In this document: piece after piece, positions 43,562-53,051 of the stretch
Layout: each line of letters opens with the position of its first letter
Position numbering within the stretch: position 1 is the first letter of the stretch
Source of the DNA: Chryseobacterium sp. Leaf405
Lineage (GTDB): Bacteria > Bacteroidota > Bacteroidia > Flavobacteriales > Weeksellaceae
Assembly (NCBI RefSeq): GCF_001425355.1
Contig: NZ_LMQN01000015.1
Span: forward strand, 1-64,000
Reading direction: 5' to 3'
DNA: 64,000 bases
Made by a program: the position numbers and the translations under genes
The notes under the pieces: generated by a model
Told to the model about the DNA's origin: nothing
What the model saw: the letters and a program-made list of their open reading frames with translations, nothing else
The model's database searches: none

Positions 43562-46500
43562 TTATCGCCTTTTACCTAAATATGAATTTTGATAATTTTC
43601 GCCTTCTCTCATTATATTTAAATAATTCAATAAATTCTCAGGTTTTGAAGATGTAATTGAAGCTTCATTATCTAATTTGAAAATCATTTTGTTTTCGGCT
43701 GCTCGTTCTGATTTGAAGTCAGTCTTCGAGTTGTTGGAATTATTCTGTTTTTCAATTTTATATTTTGCTATTAGATTCTCTTTCGTTTCGGGTAGTTCTT
43801 CCAACTTTTTATCCAATTCAGAAATCTTCTCTTCAGTAGCTTTAGTTTGCTTCTCAATTTCTGCAACATTTACCCCTTTTGCAGCGAGATTTTCAATCAC
43901 TTCTTGAACTTGAGCTTTATGTAAATCAATTGTCCTTTGATAAGAAGGTAACTGTGTTCTCCAGTAGTCAGAATTTACATCTTCATTTTTTGAATATCCT
44001 TCGATCCTATTGTAGGAATGTTCAGCTTTAGCTATTAATTCTTTCACTTTTAAGAAATCTTCATACTTCCTCAAAACAAAAGCACTATCTGCGAGATGCT
44101 TATTTTTCTCACTTTCGATCTTCTTTTTAATGAGTTCAATTTCAATATTGGCTCTGGTTTCGGGATTGGTAATGATGGACGTTTTAAGCTCTTGTGTACT
44201 GATGTCCGAAATATCCAAAACATCGGCTCCTTTTTTCATCGCTTCTAAATATCTTGCCTGTTTTGATTGCAGTTTTTGAAGCATAAAAACATCAATACTG
44301 TCATTGGTCAGCATAAAATTAATTCTCACATTTTCGTTGATATTTCCTTGCCTCCACGCTCGTCCTTCCACTTGTCGGAGTGAAGTAAAATTATATGGCA
44401 ACGTGAGCATATATACATCCGTAGTATTTTCCTGAAGGTTCATTCCTTCCTGAATGGCTTCACTTCCGATAACCACTTTTATTTTTCCTTCATTAAAATC
44501 ATTTTGAATAGAAATTCTCTGATTTTTATTGGTCGCTCCAGTAATAATTCCTATTTCTTCAGGTTTGTAACCGATTTCTTTAATGAGATATTCTTTTAGT
44601 TTTGGAAATTGAGCAACCGCCAATTCAGAATAAATGATTTGTCCGGATTCCGGAATGTCTTTTTTATTTTGATGAATTAAATCCATCGTCTGTTTCAGCT
44701 TGGGAGAATTTTCTATAAATTCTTTTACATAAGGCTCTTCTCCATCATAATATGGTGATAGGTACGGCGAAATTGCAATCAGTCGGGCGTTAAGAATATG
44801 CGTAAGAATTGCTCCCTTTTCAGTTTCGCTGAAATTTTCATTGAGCATGTCATATTGTTCTTTTGTCAGATCATTCTGCTCAATTTTATACTCTTTGTTG
44901 ATTTTGTTGGGACGAATCAATTCAGGATTGTCTTCTTCTCCTTTTATATCAATGAATTCCGAAAGTAATTGCTGAAACAGCGAATTGTTTTTAAATCTCC
45001 GGACATTGGCTTTAAACCTCACATCACCTTTTGCATCAATTTCCATATCATTATCCGCTTCCATAAAGGTCTCGAAGAATGTATTCACATTAAAATATCC
45101 CGATTCTTCTAATCTTTTATTTGCTATTAAAGAAAGAATGGAATAATATTCTAAAGGCTTGTTGGTAAAGGGTGTTGCGGAAAGTAGAGTTACATTTCTG
45201 CCATCATTTTTGTCCTGAATGTATTGAGCAGCCATCCAGGTATTGATTCCTAATTTGGAGGTCTGTTGGTTTTGGCTTCTAAAATCTGAAGCAAATCTTC
45301 GATCTTCAATTTTTACTTTTCCTACTATATGATTCGCATTGTGAACTTCATCGTAAGTCAAATGGTCGAATCCAAATTCTTCCCAATCATAGATCTTTCC
45401 ACGCTTCATTTTTCCCTCAATCTCCTTTTCTTTCTGAAGTTCAATTTGGAGGTCCCTTTCCGTATTGGTAACACCTTTCAGTTCGCTTGTAGAGATGTAG
45501 CTGAATTTTGAAGAAAGTTCTTCGGTTATTTCTGATGAAAACCCGATATTATTAAAACCTTCATAAGTAACGATCGTAATTTCTCCGTCTTTGTTGTCAA
45601 ATTTTGAGAGATCATAATCTTTCCCCAAATTCCCTAAAACATTAACTTTAGCATTGGGAACGATTTCAAAAATGGTTTCCACCCACTGTTTCAGAATACT
45701 ATCATTCGGAACTACGATGATTGGTCTTTTAGCATTTCCTCTCTCCATTGCTTCGTGCATTGAAAGGATTCCTGATAATGTTTTGCCAAAACCCACTTCG
45801 TGAGCTAAGAGCCCTACTCCTTTTGTTGTTTGTCTTCCGATTCCTGCTTTCTGAACTTCGGTCAAACGCAATTTCTGACCTTTGAAATGCAGATAGATTC
45901 TGGAAAATAATGGGAATTTAGAATAATCCGGAACGTGAATGTTATTGTAGTTTCGATTAAAGTCTTTTACAAAGCGATTTCTAATATCATCGGAAAGTTC
46001 TTCCCGAACAAACTTGTAAAACAAATCATTCGCTGCAGTTTTTCGTCTTTCACGGACTAAAGCATTTCTCTCTTTATCGCTTCCTGTAACCGTTTCATTA
46101 TCTACAAAGCTTCGCACTTCCCAAGCTGAAGAACCCGCAAAGGCTTCACTTGACAAAGTGCCTACAAAATCTTTGAATCTTTCTGCAAGATTGTAATCTA
46201 CAATGACTGATTCGGTACGTTTTGTAATATGATTATATTGGTCTTTTTCTACTTGACCTAACTCAAACTTGTGTACGAACTCGTGGTTAGGACTGATATA
46301 AATCTCATCTAGCGATTTCGCTTTTGGCAGGACATTCTCTAATAATGATTTTTGTTTTTCGTATTGGTCTTCTGTTCCTCCAACTGCATTTTTATCAGAA
46401 AAATCCCGCTCTAATTGTTCCAGTTTCGCGTAAATATTTCCTTCAGTGTAATAAAAATCGTGAACCCAGTTTCCATCAATGAAGTTCGCAAATTGATAGT

Positions 46501-48754
46501 GCTTTCCACGATTATTTAATGTGCCGTCATATGAGGTATCTCTGAATGCTTCAATTTGTTCTTTCGTAATATCAGAACTATTCTGCAAGGAAGTATTTAC
46601 AATTTGATCCTGTTTGGAGAACTGATATTTTAAAACACCTTTCTTTATTTCCGGTTTTGTTTGAATTTTATACTCGTTCTGATTTTTGGCATTGTGAATA
46701 GAAATAATCCTATCACTTTTTTCAATCAATTCTTTTAATTTTTCATCAGAAAACGATGTAGGCTTTGTAATTAGATCTTCGCAAAGTTTTTCATACTTTC
46801 TTATTTCAGTCGTAATGGTGGGTGATTTAAACTTGATGTTATTGAGTCTAGAAAGTACCAGTTCAATTTTTTCTTGAACTTCATTTAAATTTAGAATTTC
46901 CTTTTCTTTGAGGCTCGTAAAAATCGTCGAACTTTCTTTTTCTACAGCTGGTTTTATTTCAGCAATAACTTTATTTTCAACTTTAGCTTCTTCCTCTAAA
47001 AACAAATCTTCAAACAGATTTCCGATCCGTTGGGTTTCTTTCCTATTTTTAAACTGTTCAATCTTAAATAAAGCTTCATCTAAATTTCCGTGAATATATT
47101 TTTCTAATCGACCAAAACGGTTGGTTTTTTCTCGGGTTTCTCCCAAAATTTTTGCTGGGTTATTATCGAAATAATTAGAAATATCAGTAGAGATATTTTG
47201 AGTGTTTTTTCTTAGAATGATAATGTCAGTTCCGATTTGGGTTCCTGCAAAAGCTCCATTGGGTAAGCGGAAACCTTCCAAAATATTGGCATTTTTCAAA
47301 TTCTTTTGACGGTTCAGCCAAGCTGATGGAAGTACCATCGCCAAAACGCCGTTTGGTTTTAAAGAGTCAAGTGAACGTTTAAAGAAATAATCTTCGTATT
47401 TGGGAATTTTGGGTTCTTCACCCAAGCCTTTGTAAAGTCCACGATGTTCACCATAAGGCGGATTCCCGATGACCAAATCGTATTGCTGAGAAAAGTCTTT
47501 CTTGTTGCCTTTCTCATCAATGAATTCAGTTTCAAACGAACGAAGATTGATATCGGCTTCGGGATGTAGAATTTTGGCAATTTTTGCGGTGGTCTCGTTG
47601 ATTTCAAATCCTGTAATTTTAGAATTTACAGATAATTCGTGAGTAGCATAAATAAAATTTCCGGTTCCAACACTTGGTTCTAAAACGGAAATTTCTTTTT
47701 GAGTTTTAAAATGGTCTTTAATTAAATTATGAACTGCATCAACAATTTTATCCTGCGTGTAGTATTCATCTAAAATCCCTCTTCCTTCTTTTGCCTTTCC
47801 GCCACTTTGGAATTGGTTGCAAATTTCTATTAAGTCATCAGTGATGTTAAGATTTTCCTTCAGATTAATTTTGTGATTGTCGGAAACAAAAGAAGCTGCA
47901 GAAACTACTTCTGCAACTTGATCATTATTCAGTTTTTGCCCTTTATATTTTGAAATAAGAGCATCTAACTCTACATTATTTGTTGACTCCTCACTTATCT
48001 CGGAAAGTCCTCCATCGGGTCTTCTTCTATCGGATACAGTTCTCCCGGGTACGATTCCGCCCACGGAACGTCCTTGAGTCTTCCCAACATTATTCTGTTG
48101 TGAGTCGTCATAGGATCCTCTTCCTCGGTCTCGGTTTCCAAAATTGCTCCGCTCTGTTCCTGCAAGTCCATTTCCAGCATTGTTGCTGCCCACTGCTTGT
48201 CCGCTTCCGTAACTTCCGTTTTGCTCGGATTGGATCTTAGGGCTAAGTTCTCCAGTGTTGTGTTCAGGTGTTCCGTTTCCCACTTGCTGAGAATCGGATG
48301 TTCTTCCGGATTCAATTGCATTGCTTTCATTTTCAGAAATTTTTGGTTCAATTAAATTAGTATTTTTATCTTGAAGATTGCGTTTATTGTCTAGATATTC
48401 GCTCAGGTCTTGATTCCCATTTTCAGAAATTTCATACAACGGACGAACGTCTTTAATATTTTTGCCATTAAATTCTGTGAGAATTTTCCTGGTTATTGCA
48501 TTTCCCGTTCTATCCCCGGTAAGACAAAGAAACATTTTACCATCATAATTCTGGTATCTATTGAGGAACTTTTTGCTATTTGAACCTGAATTAAGGGTAA
48601 TCAATGTTCTATTATTGACTTGTTTGTTCAATTGAAGAAGCTCCAAGAATGAAAGCGTATCCTTACTGTTTGTGAAAACAATAAGTTCCTTTTTATTTCC
48701 TTCAACTACAGAAATGTCATCATTTATCTCATTAAAAAAATCTTCATCTTTCAC
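43562..48754 (-). CDS. Giant Toprim-like / N6-adenine methylase / SNF2-type helicase protein
   Basis: 1,730 residues. GTG start at 48754, overlapping the previous stop as GTGA, which suggests coupled translation. N-terminal Toprim-like part (about 20-105: KELIVFTNSKDTLSFLEL, KMFLCLTGDRTGNAITRKIL). A Gln/Gly/Ser/Asn-rich linker spans about 140-250. The methylase has VLEPSVGTGNF (about 357) and the catalytic DLVIGNPPYGEH (about 422). The SF2 helicase has AHEVGFGKTLSG (about 983), YDEVHNANH (about 1132), LLSATPFTNKP (about 1190) and QVEGRAWRQGN (about 1460). Related giant proteins occur in conjugative elements and phages. Protection of incoming DNA from restriction is inferred. Confidence 0.85.
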   Translation of the reverse strand: MKDEDFFNEINDDISVVEGNKKELIVFTNSKDTLSFLELLQLNKQVNNRTLITLNSGSNSKKFLNRYQNYDGKMFLCLTGDRTGNAITRKILTEFNGKNIKDVRPLYEISENGNQDLSEYLDNKRNLQDKNTNLIEPKISENESNAIESGRTSDSQQVGNGTPEHNTGELSPKIQSEQNGSYGSGQAVGSNNAGNGLAGTERSNFGNRDRGRGSYDDSQQNNVGKTQGRSVGGIVPGRTVSDRRRPDGGLSEISEESTNNVELDALISKYKGQKLNNDQVAEVVSAASFVSDNHKINLKENLNITDDLIEICNQFQSGGKAKEGRGILDEYYTQDKIVDAVHNLIKDHFKTQKEISVLEPSVGTGNFIYATHELSVNSKITGFEINETTAKIAKILHPEADINLRSFETEFIDEKGNKKDFSQQYDLVIGNPPYGEHRGLYKGLGEEPKIPKYEDYFFKRSLDSLKPNGVLAMVLPSAWLNRQKNLKNANILEGFRLPNGAFAGTQIGTDIIILRKNTQNISTDISNYFDNNPAKILGETREKTNRFGRLEKYIHGNLDEALFKIEQFKNRKETQRIGNLFEDLFLEEEAKVENKVIAEIKPAVEKESSTIFTSLKEKEILNLNEVQEKIELVLSRLNNIKFKSPTITTEIRKYEKLCEDLITKPTSFSDEKLKELIEKSDRIISIHNAKNQNEYKIQTKPEIKKGVLKYQFSKQDQIVNTSLQNSSDITKEQIEAFRDTSYDGTLNNRGKHYQFANFIDGNWVHDFYYTEGNIYAKLEQLERDFSDKNAVGGTEDQYEKQKSLLENVLPKAKSLDEIYISPNHEFVHKFELGQVEKDQYNHITKRTESVIVDYNLAERFKDFVGTLSSEAFAGSSAWEVRSFVDNETVTGSDKERNALVRERRKTAANDLFYKFVREELSDDIRNRFVKDFNRNYNNIHVPDYSKFPLFSRIYLHFKGQKLRLTEVQKAGIGRQTTKGVGLLAHEVGFGKTLSGILSMHEAMERGNAKRPIIVVPNDSILKQWVETIFEIVPNAKVNVLGNLGKDYDLSKFDNKDGEITIVTYEGFNNIGFSSEITEELSSKFSYISTSELKGVTNTERDLQIELQKEKEIEGKMKRGKIYDWEEFGFDHLTYDEVHNANHIVGKVKIEDRRFASDFRSQNQQTSKLGINTWMAAQYIQDKNDGRNVTLLSATPFTNKPLEYYSILSLIANKRLEESGYFNVNTFFETFMEADNDMEIDAKGDVRFKANVRRFKNNSLFQQLLSEFIDIKGEEDNPELIRPNKINKEYKIEQNDLTKEQYDMLNENFSETEKGAILTHILNARLIAISPYLSPYYDGEEPYVKEFIENSPKLKQTMDLIHQNKKDIPESGQIIYSELAVAQFPKLKEYLIKEIGYKPEEIGIITGATNKNQRISIQNDFNEGKIKVVIGSEAIQEGMNLQENTTDVYMLTLPYNFTSLRQVEGRAWRQGNINENVRINFMLTNDSIDVFMLQKLQSKQARYLEAMKKGADVLDISDISTQELKTSIITNPETRANIEIELIKKKIESEKNKHLADSAFVLRKYEDFLKVKELIAKAEHSYNRIEGYSKNEDVNSDYWRTQLPSYQRTIDLHKAQVQEVIENLAAKGVNVAEIEKQTKATEEKISELDKKLEELPETKENLIAKYKIEKQNNSNNSKTDFKSERAAENKMIFKLDNEASITSSKPENLLNYLNIMREGENYQNSYLGKRR

Positions 48755-49431
48755 TTTTTTCTGTTTTTTATGAAATGGTTAAATTCAAAAATTTCTTTTG
48801 CTTCATTGTCCCAGTTTTTTCTTGATATTAATTGAAGCGTCACGAATATGTCCGTCTTTTTATTGTAAGAATCAATCCTTTCGAGCCTTCCGTGGTAGTC
48901 CTTTTCTGCGTGTTTGTAAATAGAGTACGGTAAAATAGTATCCGTTGGATAAATGTAAAACCGGGTGTACATCCAAGGTGAGTTGATTTCAAATCGTTTG
49001 TATTTTTTCTTAAACAAAACCGTATCACTCAGATTTTTTCTGTTTCTGTAATTGGGGATTTTTTCCTGAGAAAACAATGTTCCTCCTTTTTTCTTTTCAA
49101 CCGAAAGCGGCTTTTGTTTCTTTATGATGTCTGACAGAATAATTTTGCCGGGATTTTCATTTTCAATGGTATAGCACAATGAATCTTTAATGAAATAAAT
49201 CTGTTGGGTTATTTCGGGAGCATCAGCATCCGGAATCCTTTCTATAATAGAATCTCCCGAATAATTAAGGCTTGACAAATGAAAACTTTGGATTTTGTCT
49301 AGATTTTTGGAAACATCAAAATAGACATTGGAGACAACATCGATTCCTCCTTTTTCAGATTTGATTTCTTTGTGGCAGGAAGTGCTTACAAAAAGAAAAA
49401 ACAAGCTGGGTAGTATTAAAAGTTTTTTCAT
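48751..49431 (-). CDS. Lipoprotein of unknown function in the element
   Basis: 226 residues from the ATG at 49431, chosen for the lipoprotein signal MKKLLILPSLFFLFVSTSC (Cys19); an ATG at 49461 would put ten extra residues before it. The mature part is beta-rich (FDVSKNLDKIQSFHLSSLNY, GRLERIDSYNKKTDIFVTLQ). No family recognised. Its stop overlaps the GTG start of the methylase-helicase. An envelope role in conjugation or entry exclusion is possible but not shown. Confidence 0.7.
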   Translation of the reverse strand: MKKLLILPSLFFLFVSTSCHKEIKSEKGGIDVVSNVYFDVSKNLDKIQSFHLSSLNYSGDSIIERIPDADAPEITQQIYFIKDSLCYTIENENPGKIILSDIIKKQKPLSVEKKKGGTLFSQEKIPNYRNRKNLSDTVLFKKKYKRFEINSPWMYTRFYIYPTDTILPYSIYKHAEKDYHGRLERIDSYNKKTDIFVTLQLISRKNWDNEAKEIFEFNHFIKNRKK

Positions 49432-49510
49432 AGATATAGGGTTTAAAAAAGCGGCAGCCAAACTAATTTGACTTACCGCTGGGAAATAAATGATTGGTTG
49501 TACGTGTTAT

Positions 49511-51493
49511 CTATCGTTTAATACTTTGTTCTTTCACGTTATTTTTTTCGTGCTTATTGTCTTGTTCCAAACCTTCTAAAGGCTTGTTGGTATTGATTCT
49601 GTTCATATCGGAATCATACAGATTCAGGTTTTTGTATTGCGGATTCAGTACCGCTTTGCCTTCTACCACTTTATCGTCCAATTCAAATTTTACCTTGACG
49701 ATATTTCCTTTTTCCAAAGATTTTATGGTACTTTCCTTCCATTCCGGCTTATCGAAAATCAGATTGGATTTTTCTACGATCTTTGCTGTGTCTACTCCAT
49801 AATTTTTATAGAAATTCTGAAATTCATAGTTTCCCTTTTCGGTTTTTGGTTCATCAAATTTGAGTTTTACAAAGGCGGGTTCTAGCTGTTCGGTTTTCGG
49901 ATTGTTAAATTCGATTTTTACCGTTCTGCCTTCCAAAAGATTCACTGCTTCTTTTGCAGTAAAAGTGTTTTCTCTGTTGACAGGAAAATTATGAGAAATT
50001 TCTTCACTCTTTACATTGGTTAATTTTGCATTGTAAGAATTGAGAAAAACACCGCCGTTTTCCGATTTATTGAATTTCAAGGTAAAATCTACTTTGTTGT
50101 CTGGCAAGGTTTTGTCGGAAGTGGTTTTAATTTCAAACTGTTGCTTTTTGGAATTAATGCCTTTTTCCAAATCTTTGTGAAGCTTTTCACCCTCTCCGAA
50201 ACCGAGGTATTTCATTTGGTCTTTTAGGTATTGTACTTGATCGAATTCTTTTTGTGTTTCCATAATGTTTGGGTTTTGATTGTTAAATTTTATTTCGTTG
50301 ATTGTTAATATTCGATTTTTTGCTAAACTATCTTCTTCCAGATAGATTTTTAAAATTTCACCGCTGATCAATATTTCATAGGATTCGCCATATTCCGGTT
50401 TTTCCAACAAGCCAAAAGCTAATGCGTATTTTTCATTTTTGGACAGGTCGTGTCCATCAAGGACATCCGGAATTTGGTCTAATTGTTTATTGGTCAAAGA
50501 ATAATCTCCATTCGTTGTTCCGAATTCCATTTTTTCTGAATAAGCTTTTCTTTGGTTCGCTGTGATCTGCAAGTTCTCCAGTAAGAACTCTTTTTCTTTC
50601 ATAAAGATCCTGTAATTGAGAATATCATTTTTTTCCTCTTCGGAAAGTTTCGGATAAAGATTATTTTGCACCGCTTTGGATTTTAAGTCGTTTTCGACAT
50701 AGCTTTTGAATTCGTTCAAACTTTTTGGAGCATCATAAAAATCTCTCATACCTGTCCATTCTCGCCGACCGTACGGTAATGTATATTCCTGATTTTCCAT
50801 ATCATAGCTGTAATATCTATGACCGCTTGGACTCTTCAGCGAGCCACTTCCATCATCGTAATCGTTCCAGGTCCAGCCGTCCGGAAGATTATATGCAGGG
50901 GTTAAATTTTCTTCAAAGCCTTCATCTGAAAAAAAATCTGCATTTTCTTCCAAATCAGTCATTTCAATTTCATGAACCCCTTCTGATGATAACTTTGCAG
51001 CTTCAACTTCATAATTTCGATAATGATGAGCTTGCTTTTCATCAATTTGTGTATAGGTCAATCCGGAACTTAAATCAGTTTTTTTCTCCAATTCCTGAGC
51101 CCAGAGATCAGAGAGAAATTTCTGCTTTATTGACTCATTACTTATAGTGATTTCAGTAGACTCCCTGTTATTTTGCAAAATCAAATGTTTATTGGCTAGT
51201 TGCTGCTTTTCAATAAATCTGACTAATTCAGCGGTAGTATTAAATTTATCCTCAATAGGGAAGCCCTGATTTGAATTGAAAAATGTTTTCAATGTAAAAA
51301 TTGAACCTTGAATAAATTCTCTTCCCTTAGTTTGGTGAATTGATATAAACTTTTTCTCTCTATCGGTAAACGTCCGCTCTCCGTCCCTAAAAAAATGTTC
51401 AGGTGACATACTTTCCATTTCTTTTACAAAATTTTTATAGGCCCCGGTTCTCGGAGTAATATTCCTATCTATCCAGGTTAGTTCATTTTCCAT
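49511..51493 (-). CDS. DUF3945-type accessory protein of conjugative elements
   Basis: 660 residues, soluble, acidic. N-terminal part mentions a YSYDMENQEYTLPYGR segment (about 225) with no known family. The C-terminal third carries two related modules of the DUF3945 type: NLLEGRTVKIEFNNPKTEQ (about 518) and KSLEKGNIVKVKFELDDKVV (about 595), each followed by PAFVKLKF or NPQYKNLNLYD. Such proteins are typical of Bacteroidetes conjugative elements, with unknown role. It lies 17 bases downstream of a smaller relative. Confidence 0.72.
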   Translation of the reverse strand: MENELTWIDRNITPRTGAYKNFVKEMESMSPEHFFRDGERTFTDREKKFISIHQTKGREFIQGSIFTLKTFFNSNQGFPIEDKFNTTAELVRFIEKQQLANKHLILQNNRESTEITISNESIKQKFLSDLWAQELEKKTDLSSGLTYTQIDEKQAHHYRNYEVEAAKLSSEGVHEIEMTDLEENADFFSDEGFEENLTPAYNLPDGWTWNDYDDGSGSLKSPSGHRYYSYDMENQEYTLPYGRREWTGMRDFYDAPKSLNEFKSYVENDLKSKAVQNNLYPKLSEEEKNDILNYRIFMKEKEFLLENLQITANQRKAYSEKMEFGTTNGDYSLTNKQLDQIPDVLDGHDLSKNEKYALAFGLLEKPEYGESYEILISGEILKIYLEEDSLAKNRILTINEIKFNNQNPNIMETQKEFDQVQYLKDQMKYLGFGEGEKLHKDLEKGINSKKQQFEIKTTSDKTLPDNKVDFTLKFNKSENGGVFLNSYNAKLTNVKSEEISHNFPVNRENTFTAKEAVNLLEGRTVKIEFNNPKTEQLEPAFVKLKFDEPKTEKGNYEFQNFYKNYGVDTAKIVEKSNLIFDKPEWKESTIKSLEKGNIVKVKFELDDKVVEGKAVLNPQYKNLNLYDSDMNRINTNKPLEGLEQDNKHEKNNVKEQSIKR

Positions 51494-51510
51494 TTTTCCA
51501 GGTTCTTAAT

Positions 51511-52218
51511 TTACCTTCTAAATCCTCTTGACTTTTGTATTTCCTCCTCCTGCTCTTGGCTTTCCTCTTCTCTCAGTCGATTGGCATCCTGATAAACATC
51601 GGGGTCATTCACATTCAGTTGTACGTTTGATTTTTCCTGTTTTTGAGAGTGATTTTGCTTTTCAGAGATTCCAGCAACCGTATTGAATTCCTTGGACACA
51701 ATATTCAAATCATTCGTAATTTCTTTTGCCATTTCTGGGAACTGAACAATTTTATCTTGCAGAAAAGATTTAAGTTTTAGAAGTTCTGCTATGTAACGGT
51801 TAAGTTCTTCTGTATTTTTTTTATCTGCAATAATTGCGGTCAATTCTCTTGAATTTTTAATGAAATCAAATTCAACTACTTTTTCGGTTTCTTTGTCAAA
51901 AATGAAGGCTTTTTTTTCGAAACTCAGTTCATTTGCAGATTTAGAAACATTCTTGACATCAGTATATTGAATATTATTTTTACTGTTTTCGAGGATGTCA
52001 GAAATACTTTTATCTCTTTCCAAAAAGATGACCTTCAGTTTAGTATTATTATCAGTCAGCTGAAAAGTCGCCCTGTTTTTGTCGTGGTCTGCAACGATGG
52101 TATATCCTTGCAGAAATTTCTGAACATCCTCTATATTTAGCTTTTTAGAGAAAGAATTATCCTCATTAATAATTCCGTATTTTTTTAGTTCATCGGTAGG
52201 TAAGGTTGTGTTATTCAT
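51511..52218 (-). CDS. DUF4099-like accessory protein of conjugative elements
   Basis: 235 residues, soluble. The N-terminus TLPTDELKKYGIINEDNSFS followed by DVQKFLQGYTIV resembles the short module of DUF4099 found with DUF3945 (LP..eL...Gi..dg.fs..l...d...fL.G). A coiled-coil segment (about 150-185) and a Glu/Gln-rich tail follow. Its first 8 bases overlap the end of the M23 peptidase gene, so translation is probably coupled. Role unknown. Confidence 0.68.
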   Translation of the reverse strand: MNNTTLPTDELKKYGIINEDNSFSKKLNIEDVQKFLQGYTIVADHDKNRATFQLTDNNTKLKVIFLERDKSISDILENSKNNIQYTDVKNVSKSANELSFEKKAFIFDKETEKVVEFDFIKNSRELTAIIADKKNTEELNRYIAELLKLKSFLQDKIVQFPEMAKEITNDLNIVSKEFNTVAGISEKQNHSQKQEKSNVQLNVNDPDVYQDANRLREEESQEQEEEIQKSRGFRR

Positions 52219-53050
52219 TGTATGTTGCTATTAAATTGTTTACTTTTATGAGGTCATTTAAAAAATGAGAAGGATTGATGTTTTGTCCGAATTCTTTTAC
52301 CGAAAAATGCAGATGTGGTCCTGTGGAATTTCCGGAATTGCCACTTTTCCCAATGATAAAACCAGCTTTTACTTTTTCGCCTATCCGATAATAGATCTCT
52401 GATAAGTGCATATAGGTTGTTTCAAAACGGTTGAAATGTTTTACTTTGATGAAATTTCCACCGCCTTTAGAATCCCAGCCGGTTGCCGTAACAATTCCAT
52501 CTATTACGGAATAGACATTTTCATAGTTGGCTTTAAGGTCGATCCCGTTGTGCATTTTTTTGCTTCCGAAAATGGGATGCGTTCTGGTTCCGTAAGATGA
52601 TGTTACTATCAATTTATTTTTAAGTGGCATTACAATTTTTGAAAAATATTCTGTTGGTTCATCTACAAAATCATAGGTCGTAACTGCAGCCTGCTTCTTT
52701 GATGTTTCTCTATGATCTTCAGGCTGATTTTGTGTGAGCTGCGTTAAAGAAGTTTTGAGTTTTTCAATGTCATTTATCCCTTCATCCTTTACACTTCCAT
52801 ATTCTTTAATGAGTATTTTCAGGGAATCAATTTGATTTTTCAGATCTGATTTTGTGATGATGTTTAAAACCTCGTTCCACGTTTTTTTATTCTTTTTCTG
52901 GTTTACCGGTTCGTCAATGTTAGTTTTATCTGATACTTTTATATTTTCAGATTTTTTCGGTAATGTTGGTATAATCGTATTGAATTGTGCAGATGATAAG
53001 CTACTGTAAAACAGCGCCATCAAAGTAAATGTGTATTTTAGTTTTTTCAT
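52211..53050 (-). CDS. M23 family metallopeptidase of the conjugation operon
   Basis: 279 residues, signal peptide MKKLKYTFTLMALFYSSLSSAQ, then a short coiled-coil stalk (about 55-105) and a C-terminal LytM domain (about 145-270). Zinc ligands are visible: His167 and Asp171 in HNGID, and His248 in GPHLHF. It would cut peptidoglycan cross-links locally, presumably to let the transfer apparatus span the cell wall, where other systems use a lytic transglycosylase. The gene starts 1 base after the coupling-protein gene ends. Confidence 0.9.
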   Translation of the reverse strand: MKKLKYTFTLMALFYSSLSSAQFNTIIPTLPKKSENIKVSDKTNIDEPVNQKKNKKTWNEVLNIITKSDLKNQIDSLKILIKEYGSVKDEGINDIEKLKTSLTQLTQNQPEDHRETSKKQAAVTTYDFVDEPTEYFSKIVMPLKNKLIVTSSYGTRTHPIFGSKKMHNGIDLKANYENVYSVIDGIVTATGWDSKGGGNFIKVKHFNRFETTYMHLSEIYYRIGEKVKAGFIIGKSGNSGNSTGPHLHFSVKEFGQNINPSHFLNDLIKVNNLIATYNE

Positions 53051-53051
53051 T

